DNA from: Streptomyces sp. NBC_01255
GTDB lineage: Bacteria > Actinomycetota > Actinomycetes > Streptomycetales > Streptomycetaceae
Direction of reading: 5' to 3'
Assembly: GCF_036226445.1 (NCBI RefSeq)
Contig: NZ_CP108474.1
Span: forward strand, 4,278,001 to 4,342,000
Length of the DNA stretch: 64,000 bases
Shown here piece after piece: positions 1 through 8,128 of this stretch. A program made the position numbers and the translations under genes. The notes below the pieces were generated by a model. It did no database searches. It was not told the origin of the DNA and saw only the letters and a list, made by a program, of their open reading frames with translations. The stretch's first letter is position 1. The number at the start of each line of letters is the position of its first letter.

Positions 1-55
1 TGTCAAGTTACGGACGCGTAGTGCGATCGGGCGCTCACACGGGACGGCGGATGGC

Positions 56-901
56 ATGGGCTCAGCAGTGACAGGCGAACTCTCCGCGGAGTTGCGGGGG
101 TTCAGGGAAGTGCAGCGGCTCTCCTACGAGTGCGCGGAAGCCGTCGCGGCGCAGCTCAAGCCGGGCGTGACCGAGCGCGAGGCCGCCCGGATGCAGCGGG
201 AGTGGCTGTACGAGCGCGGGGTGCGGGACTGGTTCCACCGGCCGTTCGCCTGGTTCGGGGACCGCACGGCCTTCGTGGACTTCAGGATCCCCCTGCAGTT
301 CTTCCCGACGAACCGCCGCCTGGAGGCGGGGATGCCGTTCATCCTCGACATGGCGCCGGTCTACAAGGGCCACACCGCCGACATCGGCTACAGCGGCTGC
401 CTGGGCCTCAACCCCCTGCACGACAAGCTGCTCGCCGACCTCCGCGACCACCGCGAGCTGATACTCCGCGAGGTCCGCGAGCGCCGTACGCTGCGGGAGA
501 TATACGAGGACGTGGACCGGCTCATGGTCCGCCAGGGGTACGCGAACCGGCACCGGGCCTACCCCTTCGGCGTCATCGCCCACAAGATCGACCGGGTGAA
601 GGAGCGCCGCTGGTCGCCGACGCTCTTCGGCTTCGGCACGCAGGCGATCAAGGGCTTGGCGAGCGACGCGATCCACGGCCACCGGGACGGCTGGTCGCCG
701 CTCTGGTCGCCGTACACGTTCTCCGACCACCCGCCCGTGCCCGGGCTGTGGGCGGTCGAGCCGCACCTCGGATTCCGGGGTACGGGCGCGAAGTTCGAGG
801 AGATCCTGGTCGTCACCGACTCGAAGGATCCCGAGCAGAGCGCGTTCTGGCTGGACGACGATCTGCCGCACGTGCGGCGCTGGAACGAGGGGGCGGTCTG
901 A
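56..901 (+). CDS. M24-family (pita-bread fold) metallopeptidase-like protein
   Basis: This 281-residue protein looks like an M24 peptidase (methionine aminopeptidase / Xaa-Pro dipeptidase fold), probably a cytosolic dinuclear-metal enzyme or a catalytically altered relative. Likely metal ligands are Asp98 (LDMAP), Asp109 (TADIG), Glu235 (AVEPH) and a Glu at 248-249 (FEEIL), with His176 (IAHKI) at the usual His position. The usual GHGIG motif around the ligand His is absent, so substrate and activity are uncertain. The stop codon overlaps the next start as TGATG, which indicates translational coupling with the hydrolase-dehydrogenase fusion. The ATG at 56 was chosen, preceded by GGACGGCGG; a GTG at 68 is an alternative. 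The window begins only 55 bases upstream, so any earlier operon gene is not visible. Confidence 0.8.
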   Translation: MGSAVTGELSAELRGFREVQRLSYECAEAVAAQLKPGVTEREAARMQREWLYERGVRDWFHRPFAWFGDRTAFVDFRIPLQFFPTNRRLEAGMPFILDMAPVYKGHTADIGYSGCLGLNPLHDKLLADLRDHRELILREVRERRTLREIYEDVDRLMVRQGYANRHRAYPFGVIAHKIDRVKERRWSPTLFGFGTQAIKGLASDAIHGHRDGWSPLWSPYTFSDHPPVPGLWAVEPHLGFRGTGAKFEEILVVTDSKDPEQSAFWLDDDLPHVRRWNEGAV

Positions 902-2703
902 TGGCGGGGCTCAAGGGTGTGCGGGAGCGCTGGGTCCGTACGGGCGGGGTCGAGCTGTGTGTCGCCGAGCTCGGCGACACGGACCGGCCGACCGTGGTGC
1001 TCGTGCACGGCTACCCGGACTCCAAGGAGGTCTGGTCGGAGGTCGCGGCCCGGCTGGCCGAGGAGTTCCACGTGGTGCTGTACGACATCCGGGGCCACGG
1101 CCGGTCGACGGCTCCGGCCCCTCTCCGCGGCGGCTTCACCCTGGAGAAGCTGACGGACGACTTCCTCGCGGTCGCCGACGCCGTCAGCCCGGACCGGCCC
1201 GTCCATCTCGTCGGCCACGACTGGGGCTCGGTGCAGTCCTGGGAGTTCGTCACCGTCCCGCGCACCGAGGGGCGGATCGCGTCCTTCACCTCGATGTCGG
1301 GGCCGAGCCTCGACCACTTCGGGCACTGGATCAAGCAGCGCATGGCCCGGCCCACCCCCCGTCGCGTCGGGCAGCTCCTCGGCCAGGGCGCCAAGTCCTG
1401 GTACGTGTACATGCTGCACACGCCGGTGCTGCCGGAGCTCGCCTGGCGCGGGCCGCTCGGCAAGCGCTGGCCGAAGATCCTGGAGCGGGTCGAGAAGGTC
1501 CCGGCCGGCGACTACCCGACACCCTCGCTGCCGAGCGACGCGGCGCACGGCGCCTGGCTCTACCGGGACAACGTCCGCGCCCGTCTCGGCAGGCCGCGCC
1601 CCGACGCGTACGCGCACGTGCCCGTGCAGCTGATCACGCCGACCGGTGACGCCTTCCTCTCCGAGCGGCTCTACGACGACCTGGGCACCTGGGTGCCGGA
1701 CCTGACCCGGCGCACCCTGCCCGCCAAGCACTGGGTGCCGCGCACCCGGCCGGACCAGCTGTCCGCCTGGATCGCCGAGTTCGTCCGGGCGAACGAGGAC
1801 CCGGCGACCGGAGCCTCGGGTGCTCGCCGGCCCGTCGCGGCGACGGCGCCGAGAAGCGGGGTGAAGCCGGAGTACGCGGAGCGGTTCGGCGGGCAGCTGG
1901 TCCTGGTGACCGGGGCCGCCAGCGGCATCGGGCGGGCCACCGCCTTCGCGTTCGCGGAGGCCGGTGCCCGGGTCGTGGCCGTGGACCGGGATGCCGAGGG
2001 CGCGGGCCGTACGGCCGAGATGGCCCGGCTCATCGGCGCTCCCGAGGCCTGGAGCGAGACCGTCGACGTCGCCGACGAGCAGGCGATGGAGAAGCTGGCC
2101 GCGAAGGTGGCGAGCGAGTATGGGATCGTCGACGTCCTGGTCAACAACGCGGGCATAGGGCTCACCGGCTCCTTCTTCGAGACGACGAGCGAGGAGTGGA
2201 AGCGGGTCCTGGACGTCAACCTGTGGGGCGTGATCCACGGGTGCCGGATCTTCGGCGCGCAGATGACCGCGCGCGGCCAGGGCGGTCACATCGTCAACAC
2301 CGCCTCGGCGGCCGCCTTCCAGCCTTCTCGTGCCCTGCCCGCGTACAGCACCTCGAAGGCCGCCGTGCTGATGCTCAGCGAGTGCCTGCGCGCCGAGCTG
2401 GCCGACCAGGGCATCGGGGTGTCCGCGATCTGCCCCGGCATCGTCAACACCAACATCACCGCGACCACGCGGTTCGCGGGGGTCACGGACGAGGCGGAGG
2501 AGACGCGGCGCCAGAAGAAGGCGTCCCGGCTCTACGGGCTGCGGAACTACCCGCCGGAGAAGGTCGCGGACGCGATCCTGGGGGCGGTCCTGCACGACCG
2601 GGCCGTCGTCCCGGTGACCCCCGAGGCCCGGGGCATCCACACCCTGTCCCGGCTGAGCCCGGGCGTGCTGCGGGCGTTCGCCCGCTGGCAGCCGCCCGCG
2701 TAG
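901..2703 (+). CDS. Alpha/beta hydrolase - short-chain dehydrogenase fusion (EphD-like)
   Basis: This 600-residue protein joins two enzymes. Residues about 1-300 are an alpha/beta hydrolase of the epoxide hydrolase type: an HGYP oxyanion motif lies near residue 36, and the nucleophile motif GHDWG near 104 has Asp rather than Ser, as in epoxide hydrolases. Residues about 323-600 are a classical SDR: the cofactor motif TGAASGIG is near 336, NNAG near 415, and the catalytic YSTSK near 481. The same domain order is known in mycobacterial EphD. The likely role is hydration or oxidation of lipid-type epoxides or alcohols, but the substrate cannot be read from sequence. The ATG shares its A with the upstream stop (TGATG), so it is probably co-translated with the M24-like gene. 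A strong hairpin follows at 2714-2740. Confidence 0.88.
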   Translation: MAGLKGVRERWVRTGGVELCVAELGDTDRPTVVLVHGYPDSKEVWSEVAARLAEEFHVVLYDIRGHGRSTAPAPLRGGFTLEKLTDDFLAVADAVSPDRPVHLVGHDWGSVQSWEFVTVPRTEGRIASFTSMSGPSLDHFGHWIKQRMARPTPRRVGQLLGQGAKSWYVYMLHTPVLPELAWRGPLGKRWPKILERVEKVPAGDYPTPSLPSDAAHGAWLYRDNVRARLGRPRPDAYAHVPVQLITPTGDAFLSERLYDDLGTWVPDLTRRTLPAKHWVPRTRPDQLSAWIAEFVRANEDPATGASGARRPVAATAPRSGVKPEYAERFGGQLVLVTGAASGIGRATAFAFAEAGARVVAVDRDAEGAGRTAEMARLIGAPEAWSETVDVADEQAMEKLAAKVASEYGIVDVLVNNAGIGLTGSFFETTSEEWKRVLDVNLWGVIHGCRIFGAQMTARGQGGHIVNTASAAAFQPSRALPAYSTSKAAVLMLSECLRAELADQGIGVSAICPGIVNTNITATTRFAGVTDEAEETRRQKKASRLYGLRNYPPEKVADAILGAVLHDRAVVPVTPEARGIHTLSRLSPGVLRAFARWQPPA

Positions 2704-2713
2704 GCGGGTCGCG

Positions 2714-2740
2714 CCCTCCGCGTCTGCCGGACGCGGAGGG
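2714..2740 (+). terminator. Hairpin terminator after the EphD-like gene
   Basis: CCCTCCGCGTC (2714-2724) and GACGCGGAGGG (2730-2740) form a perfect 11-bp stem with a 5-base loop. It starts 11 bases after the stop codon at 2703. There is no U-tract, as is usual for GC-rich actinobacterial terminators. Confidence 0.75.
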
Positions 2741-2780
2741 AACGGGGGAGGGAACGGGGGAGGGACGGGGGAGGGACGCG
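2735..2780. repeat. Short G-rich tandem repeat upstream of the MerR gene
   Basis: About four head-to-tail copies of an 11-12 base unit (GGAGGGAACGGG, then GGAGGGACGGG versions) lie between the terminator and the MerR-family gene. The strand is very G-rich and could form a quadruplex. No function is evident. Confidence 0.7.
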
Positions 2781-2838
2781 CGGTCGTACGATCCCTCCCA
2801 GGAGGGGCCCCGCGGCGACGGGGTGCGGAAAGCGGGGG

Positions 2839-3792
2839 GTGGGAGCGGGTTTGTCCGAGCAGTCAGCACAGCCGGAGTACCGGATCGAGGATCTCGCGCA
2901 TCACAGCGGTGCCACGGTCCGGACGATCCGCGCCTACCAGGACCGCGGTCTGCTGCCCCGCCCCGAGCGGCGCGGCAGGTCCAACGTGTACGGGGACGCT
3001 CACCTCGCCAGGCTGCGCCAGATCGCCGACCTCCTCGACCGCGGCTACACCCTGGCCTCGATCAAGGAGCTCCTGGAGGCCTGGGACACCGGCCGGGGCC
3101 TCGGCGGGGTACTCGGCCTGGTCGCGGAGGTCCACGGGCCGTGGACGGACGAGGAGGCGGCCCGGATATCCCGCGCGGAGCTGGACGCCCGCTTCGGCGG
3201 CAAGCCCGACGAGGACGCCATCCGGGAGGCCGTAGAGCTCGGCGTACTGGAGCGGCTTCCGGACCGCGAGGCGGAGGAGTACCTCGTACCGAGCCCGCAA
3301 GAGCTCGCCGTGGCCGTCGAGTTGTACGCGGCCGGGGTGCCGCTTCCGGCAATCACCGGGCATCTGCGGGAGCTTCGCGACCAGGTCGAGCACATCGCCT
3401 CCCGTTTCCTGGAGTTCACGACCGAGCACGTCTTCGCTCGCTATCTGGAGCACCGGCCCCCGACGGACGCGGACGCGGCCGAGGCGGCGACGATGGTGCG
3501 ACGGCTCCGGCCGCTCGCCCAGCAGACGGTCGATGCCGAACTGGCTCGGGCCATGCGCCTGTTGGCGACCCGGCACCTCCAGCTCCATCTCTCGCCCGAC
3601 GCGCCGCCTGCGAGGGACGACGAGCCCCGCTCGGTGGGTCTGCCCGCCGGGACGATTCGGGCCGTTCAGAATCTCGTTGGCGCGGAGGGTGTCGCGGCGT
3701 TCATCACTGCCGCCACGGAACGCGAAGTCCATAAAAGGACATTGGACACGCTTGCCTCAACTCAGCAGATATCCAACCAACTTACCCAATAG
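2839..3792 (+). CDS. MerR-family transcriptional regulator
   Basis: This is a DNA-binding regulator of 317 residues if the GTG at 2839 is used; a TTG at 2851 is an alternative. A MerR-type winged helix-turn-helix occupies about residues 13-80, with the signatures YRIEDLAHHSGATVRTIRAYQDRGLL and RRGRSNVYGDAHLARL split across the two helices and wing. The remaining 230 residues carry no Cys-rich metal site and no recognisable drug-binding domain, so the effector is unknown. The length is well above a minimal MerR protein (about 130 residues). It is followed by an intergenic region holding three DnaA boxes and then kptA on the same strand. Confidence 0.85.
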   Translation: MGAGLSEQSAQPEYRIEDLAHHSGATVRTIRAYQDRGLLPRPERRGRSNVYGDAHLARLRQIADLLDRGYTLASIKELLEAWDTGRGLGGVLGLVAEVHGPWTDEEAARISRAELDARFGGKPDEDAIREAVELGVLERLPDREAEEYLVPSPQELAVAVELYAAGVPLPAITGHLRELRDQVEHIASRFLEFTTEHVFARYLEHRPPTDADAAEAATMVRRLRPLAQQTVDAELARAMRLLATRHLQLHLSPDAPPARDDEPRSVGLPAGTIRAVQNLVGAEGVAAFITAATEREVHKRTLDTLASTQQISNQLTQ

Positions 3793-3811
3793 GCCTTAAA
3801 TGGCAGCCGCG

Positions 3812-3865
3812 TTGTCCACAGAATCGCCAACTAGCCTGTGGATAACCTACTTTGGCTGTGGATCA
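3812..3865. promoter_or_regulatory. Cluster of three DnaA boxes
   Basis: TTGTCCACA (3812-3820), TGTGGATAA (3837-3845, the reverse complement of TTATCCACA) and TGTGGATCA (3857-3865, a near match) lie within 54 bases between the MerR gene and kptA. The first two match the Streptomyces DnaA-box consensus TT(G/A)TCCACA exactly, and the second and third boxes point opposite to the first. They are in the leader or promoter region of kptA. Binding by DnaA is inferred from sequence alone. Confidence 0.75.
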
Positions 3866-3895
3866 AACATGTCCGCTTCAATTCATCGGAGAACA

Positions 3896-4438
3896 ATGGA
3901 CGAACGACGCACGGTGAAGGTGTCGAAGTACCTCTCCAAGCATCTGCGTCACCAGCCCGAGCGCATCGGCCTCGTCCTCGACACGCAGGGCTGGACCGAG
4001 ATCGACACGCTCCTGCGGGCAACGGCCGCGCATGGCTTCCCGATCACCCGCGAGGAACTCGACCACGTCGTCGCGACCAACGACAAGAAGCGCTTCGCGA
4101 TCGAGGGCACCCGCATCCGCGCGAGCCAGGGCCACACCGTCGAGGTGGACCTGGACCTGCCGGTCGCCGAACCGCCCGCGTACCTCTACCACGGTACGGT
4201 CGCGGACCGGCTTGCCGCGATCCGGGCGGAAGGCCTGCGCCCCATGGCCCGCCACCACGTGCACCTCTCCCCCGACCGGGAGACCGCGACCCGGGTCGGC
4301 GCCCGGCGCGGACGGCCGATCGTGCTGAGCGTCGACGCCGGCGCCATGCATCGCGCGGGACACGTCTTCCACGTCAGCGCCAACGGGGTCTGGCTGACCG
4401 ACGCCGTGCCTCCGGAGTTCCTCCGCCTGCCCTCCTGA
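3896..4438 (+). CDS. kptA: RNA 2'-phosphotransferase (Tpt1/KptA family)
   Basis: This 180-residue protein is a full-length KptA/Tpt1 enzyme. The family removes an internal RNA 2'-phosphate by transferring it to NAD+, giving ADP-ribose 1'',2''-cyclic phosphate and nicotinamide. The N-terminal winged-helix half contains the LSKHLRHQPERIGL signature near residues 10-23; the C-terminal ADP-ribosyl-transferase-like half contains LYHGT near 101 and RHHVHLS near 122. Bacteria lack the tRNA splicing pathway that supplies the yeast substrate, so its natural target here is unknown. The ATG at 3896 follows a CGGAG ribosome-binding site. The upstream region carries three DnaA boxes, which is unusual for this gene. 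Confidence 0.92.
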   Translation: MDERRTVKVSKYLSKHLRHQPERIGLVLDTQGWTEIDTLLRATAAHGFPITREELDHVVATNDKKRFAIEGTRIRASQGHTVEVDLDLPVAEPPAYLYHGTVADRLAAIRAEGLRPMARHHVHLSPDRETATRVGARRGRPIVLSVDAGAMHRAGHVFHVSANGVWLTDAVPPEFLRLPS

Positions 4439-4471
4439 GACCGGCCGCCCCCTGAGCCGAGCGGCTGAGGC

Positions 4472-4936
4472 ATGATCACCCCCATGGCACACCCGCACCT
4501 GCCCACCACCGAATCGGCCGTCACCGCGATCCGCGAGATCGCCCAGGAGTTCCACCTGGAGATGACGGTGACCGACGACATCGGCGCGGACCAGACCTCC
4601 CGGCGCACCTCCGCCGGCGCGTTCGCCGTCCTCGACCCGGACGGCTCCCTGCCGCACGAGGCCTACGTCGAACTGGGCGGCTCCCCCTCGCTCAGCGTCC
4701 AGCTCTTCCCCGAGGACGACGCCAGGATCGTCGTGGACGGTATCGAGTTCGCCGACGTGCCCCGCGACGCGGTCCCCGCCTTCCTCCGCTCCGTCCTCGG
4801 CGGCCTCGCCCATGTGAAGGGCCGGTTCTTCCCGCCCGGCTGGTGGCTGGTCGTCCCGCTCCCCGGCGACACCACGCACAAGGAGCTCATCCCGGGCAGC
4901 TCGCTCACCCCCTGGATGAACCGCCGCGTCCGCTGA
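4472..4936 (+). CDS. Conserved hypothetical protein
   Basis: This protein has 154 residues from ATG 4472, or 150 from ATG 4484. It is acidic and soluble, with no membrane segment, signal peptide or Cys motif. The centre (FAVLDPDGSLPHEAYVELGG) and the C-terminal stretch GRFFPPGWWLVVPLPGD are the most ordered-looking parts. I do not recognise a characterised family. It lies just downstream of kptA on the same strand with a 33-base gap, so it may share its transcript, and it converges on hsdM. GC content and codon use match the core genome, which places the edge of the lower-GC restriction-modification cassette immediately after it. Confidence 0.7.
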   Translation: MITPMAHPHLPTTESAVTAIREIAQEFHLEMTVTDDIGADQTSRRTSAGAFAVLDPDGSLPHEAYVELGGSPSLSVQLFPEDDARIVVDGIEFADVPRDAVPAFLRSVLGGLAHVKGRFFPPGWWLVVPLPGDTTHKELIPGSSLTPWMNRRVR

Positions 4937-4976
4937 TCCTCCGCGGACCGCCGAGGCTCAGCGCATCACATCGTGG

Positions 4977-6989
4977 TCAAGCGGGCTCGGTGTAACCGAG
5001 CTCTCCCAGACGAAGTCTCAGCCGTACCGCAGCGGCCTCGTTCTCCCTCTCCAAGTCCGTGATCGAGGCCGCGTACCGGTCGCCCCACGAGCGATACGCA
5101 TCGACAAGTCCTTGTCGTTCCGTAGCGGCAAGCCTCTCCACACGAGAGCGGAGATCGTCACCAAGGACATCGAGCACCCGCTCGCGCGCCAGATCCTCAG
5201 GAACGTACGAAGGCCGTTCGTCGGTCGACGCCCACCGGTCGATCAGCCCAGGAAATCCTCGATTGTCAAGACTCCTGAGGTCGTTGTGCCGATCCGACCA
5301 CCAAGCTGCGAAGACACCCGCCAGTTGATATCGGTCCAGAATGCCGGCAGGCAGGAGTTCCTCGCGGAAGGAAGCCATGAGCCGGGGGCGCAGCATCAAC
5401 AGTCTGCCGGTGCCCGCAAGCTCGGCGATGAGGTACTCGGTCTCCCTCCACCATGACCGGCAGCGGTCGCCGAAGTCCCGCTCGCGGGCGGCGCCCAGGT
5501 CAGGGATGCGGGCTGCGGTCGCCTCGAAGCCCTCACCAAGGAAATCGAGGTACGCGGAACCCCGCGTCCTGAACAGGTCGGCGAGGTCGACGCCGAAAAC
5601 GCGGAACCTCTCCGCTTGCGCATCGACCTCGCTTCTAGGCACACCACCAAACAACGCCGCACGGACATCAAGAAGCTGCTCGGCCGGCGGACTGGCGTCT
5701 ACATAGCGCCGAATATTGAGATTGAAGTCGTTCTCCGCGATCTCATCCAGCGAGACCACTCGCGAGAAGCCAGGAATGTTCGCCCATTCACGGAAAGCAC
5801 CCACGATCTTCTCTACGTTCTGCGGCTCCAGGCGGTTCTGGGATCGCCCCGTGACTACCTCGTGCTCGGCGTTGATGAACAACACCTGACCACGTTGTTC
5901 CGCTGGGGTTCCGTTCTCGCCCCGGAGCACCAGGATGCAAGCTGGGATGGACGTTCCATAGAAAACATTCGGTCCGATGCCGATCACGGCTTCGAGCCGG
6001 GAAGCCTCGACGATTCCGCGACGGATGTCCGCCTCTACCCCACCTCGGAAGAGCACACCGTGCGGGGTGACCACCGCGCCGATGCCACCCGGTCGGAGTG
6101 TGGCCAGCACATGCTGGACATTCATCAGATCGGCCTTCTTGCCCTGCCCAGGTGTCCAGCCGTATCTCATCCGCTCCGGATACCTCACCACCTTCTCGGA
6201 ATAGTTCATCGAGAAAGGAGGATTGCTCAGCACACAGTCGAAGCGTCTCAGGTGCCCGTCCGCCATCACGTGCAGGGGGTCGCTCAACGTGTCCCCGCAG
6301 AGCACCGAACTGTCAACGATGCCGTGTAGCAGAAGGTTCAACCGGGCCGTAGAGCAGGTCGCGGCGTTTACTTCCTGCCCGAAGAGGGCCAGATGCGTAC
6401 CGGCCCCGACGTGCTCGTCAACGTACTGTCTGGCCTGAACGAGCATGCCTCCCGAGCCAGCAAAGGGATCGTAGACCGACTGTCCCTCCTGCGGCCGGAC
6501 CAGATGCACCATCAACCCGACCACAGAGCGGGGTGTAAAGAATTCCCCGCCACGCTTCCCAGCACCGTCGGCGAACGAGTTGAGGAGAATATCGTATGCA
6601 CGACCGACCACGTCACCGGACTCCAGATCGTTGTCACTCAACGAAATCCGGTCGAATTGGTCGATCAGTGCTTTCAAATCAGCACGGCCCAGCCTTCTGT
6701 CGAAGTCAAGAGCTTCGAATACACCTTTCAGTACCTCTGGGTTACTTCGCTCGAGTTCCCAAAGAGCTTCGTTGAGGACGTGTCCCAGCGCCTTACCCTC
6801 GTAGCCGGTGATGTGGGACCAGTGCGCGCGCTCGGGAACTCGAAGGATCCCCGGCTGGTCAGAGACCCGCTTGAGGACCAGCATCCCGGAGATGATGTCA
6901 CGATACTGAGGTTCGTCCATCTTTCCGCGCAATACGTCAGAGGCGCGGAAAAGGGCACGCTCTAGACCGACAGAGGTACGGAGGGTCAT
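4977..6989 (-). CDS. hsdM: Type I restriction-modification DNA methyltransferase subunit (HsdM)
   Basis: This is a 670-residue N6-adenine DNA methyltransferase. It has an HsdM-type N-terminal helical domain, the FFTPR motif at 150-154, SAM-binding motif I DPFAGSGG at 174-181, and catalytic motif IV NPPF at 256-259. Canonical HsdM similarity fades after NLNIRRYVD; the last roughly 230 residues are an extra region ending in a charged, probably coiled-coil helix. Its ATG overlaps the hsdS stop as ATGA, so S precedes M, the reverse of the common M-S order. No hsdR is present on either side. The gene has visibly more A/T-ending codons than its neighbours, which suggests horizontal acquisition. It may act as a solitary methylase or rely on a restriction subunit elsewhere. 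Confidence 0.92.
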   Translation of the reverse strand: MTLRTSVGLERALFRASDVLRGKMDEPQYRDIISGMLVLKRVSDQPGILRVPERAHWSHITGYEGKALGHVLNEALWELERSNPEVLKGVFEALDFDRRLGRADLKALIDQFDRISLSDNDLESGDVVGRAYDILLNSFADGAGKRGGEFFTPRSVVGLMVHLVRPQEGQSVYDPFAGSGGMLVQARQYVDEHVGAGTHLALFGQEVNAATCSTARLNLLLHGIVDSSVLCGDTLSDPLHVMADGHLRRFDCVLSNPPFSMNYSEKVVRYPERMRYGWTPGQGKKADLMNVQHVLATLRPGGIGAVVTPHGVLFRGGVEADIRRGIVEASRLEAVIGIGPNVFYGTSIPACILVLRGENGTPAEQRGQVLFINAEHEVVTGRSQNRLEPQNVEKIVGAFREWANIPGFSRVVSLDEIAENDFNLNIRRYVDASPPAEQLLDVRAALFGGVPRSEVDAQAERFRVFGVDLADLFRTRGSAYLDFLGEGFEATAARIPDLGAARERDFGDRCRSWWRETEYLIAELAGTGRLLMLRPRLMASFREELLPAGILDRYQLAGVFAAWWSDRHNDLRSLDNRGFPGLIDRWASTDERPSYVPEDLARERVLDVLGDDLRSRVERLAATERQGLVDAYRSWGDRYAASITDLERENEAAAVRLRLRLGELGYTEPA

Positions 6990-7609
6990 AGGTGGCTCGT
7001 TCCTTGAATCAGCTCTTCGAAGATAGCCGGCCTGAGTGCTTCCAATCGGTCGGCCAGCTGCCGCTGAATCTTGATCCGGGCATCGATATCGGCCAGGGCT
7101 TGGACAACAGCGTGCTGGCGAGGCAAGGGTGGGACGATGACCAGCAACTCGCTCAGCATCGCCGAATTAAGCGAAGGAACTGTGCCCGGGAGGGACTTCC
7201 CCAGCATGGCCCGCTGCACGGACGGATCAGACAGGTACGACACGAGGTATTCGGGCAGGACAAACTCACGCTGCGGCCTGATACGGAGACAGGAAGAGCC
7301 GTAGAACCACGTGGCGTGCTCTGCCTCGATCAGCGCCAGCCGCCCGAGTGCCCCCTGCCGCACGACGAGAAGGTCGCCTGCTCGCAGCGCGAAGCGGGCG
7401 AGCCGTTTGGCCTCGCTCCACGGCACCCGTCGCAACCGCCTCGTGTCCACGGTGTGGTGGTCGGTGAGATCTGGGGGCGAGATCACCGGCACACCGTCAG
7501 GCCCGTCGTTCAGGCTGTCCAGCAACGACCCCGACGGGCCGGCTGTCACCTCGCAGAGATTCCCGAGCGGCTGCTCAAGGTGCGCCGAGGGTGCGTCACC
7601 TACTCGCAC
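6986..7609 (-). CDS. hsdS: Half-sized type I specificity subunit (HsdS)
   Basis: This is a DNA-recognition subunit of about 207 residues, counted from the GTG at 7609, which has GGAGG 4 bases upstream. The frame stays open further upstream, but that extension reads like non-coding sequence. One target-recognition domain spans about residues 20-150, with the typical GSLLDSL and LRAGDLLVVRQGALGR stretches. One conserved helical spacer follows (PPLPRQHAVVQALADIDARI). A normal HsdS has two TRDs and about 400 residues, so this is a single-TRD form that would need to dimerise, predicting a palindromic bipartite target. The 3' end overlaps hsdM by four bases, giving tight coupling. Confidence 0.85.
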   Translation of the reverse strand: MRVGDAPSAHLEQPLGNLCEVTAGPSGSLLDSLNDGPDGVPVISPPDLTDHHTVDTRRLRRVPWSEAKRLARFALRAGDLLVVRQGALGRLALIEAEHATWFYGSSCLRIRPQREFVLPEYLVSYLSDPSVQRAMLGKSLPGTVPSLNSAMLSELLVIVPPLPRQHAVVQALADIDARIKIQRQLADRLEALRPAIFEELIQGTSHL

Positions 7610-7656
7610 AGCGCCTCCGTCCTTTATGTCCGCATAGCAAATTTGTCGACTTCTGC

Positions 7657-7694
7657 GAGGTGGGGGAACCGCACACGTGTGGCTCCCCCACCTC
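7657..7694 (-). terminator. Strong hairpin between the small membrane protein gene and hsdS
   Basis: GAGGTGGGGGAACC (7657-7670) pairs with GGCTCCCCCACCTC (7681-7694), a 14-bp stem with one G-T type mismatch. The 10-base loop itself contains the palindrome ACACGTGT. It lies 13 bases past the stop of the minus-strand gene at 7708, so it probably ends that transcript and separates it from hsdS-hsdM. Confidence 0.8.
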
Positions 7695-7707
7695 ACACTC
7701 GGGCTAG

Positions 7708-7923
7708 TCAGACAGTACGCAGCCAGCCCCGCATCACGGTCCGCACCAGTTCCTCCGCCACGACGGTCAGCAGAGCGGTGGCCACGACGGCCAACGCCAC
7801 CGCGCCGTGCCCCATGAACGCCGCGCACACCACGACCACCACGGTGATCCCCAGGAGAATCTGCACAGCCCTCCTGGCCCGGGGCGGCAGGAACCATGCA
7901 TCATGGACATTGACAATCCTCAC
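7708..7923 (-). CDS. Small hydrophobic membrane protein next to the hsd cassette
   Basis: This 71-residue protein starts at the GTG at 7923, preceded by AAAGGA 7 bases upstream. It has an N-terminal polar stretch containing WFLPPRARRA, then two hydrophobic helices at about residues 20-38 and 41-56 with a short turn, and a basic C-terminus. I do not recognise a family. It is transcribed in the same direction as hsdS-hsdM but is separated from them by a strong hairpin. It could be a passenger of the same acquired segment. Similar two-helix proteins occur in many actinobacterial genomes without known function. Confidence 0.6.
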   Translation of the reverse strand: MRIVNVHDAWFLPPRARRAVQILLGITVVVVVCAAFMGHGAVALAVVATALLTVVAEELVRTVMRGWLRTV

Positions 7924-8128
7924 AGGGTCGTCCTTTCTGTCACGCGCTTCGCGCGGTGACGGTTTTTGCTGCGCCGCCCTGCCGGGCCTGCAAACCATGC
8001 GGGGCGGTGCGGCGTCTACGGTTGACTGTTCTCTTAGCGGCGCAAGCAGGAAGCGACGCCCCCCCAGCCACCAAGCACGCGGCCCGAGCACGCCCGAGCT
8101 TCGATAGCCAAAGCATACACACCGTCAG

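Noticed and set aside
130..900. Upstream in-frame extension of the hydrolase-SDR fusion to 130
   Set aside because: The extension is Arg/Pro-rich shadow of the M24 gene; the TGATG at 899-903 gives a clean coupled start.
7940..8122. Possible 60-residue minus-strand protein upstream of the small membrane gene
   Set aside because: No ribosome-binding site, and its Arg/Ala composition looks non-coding.
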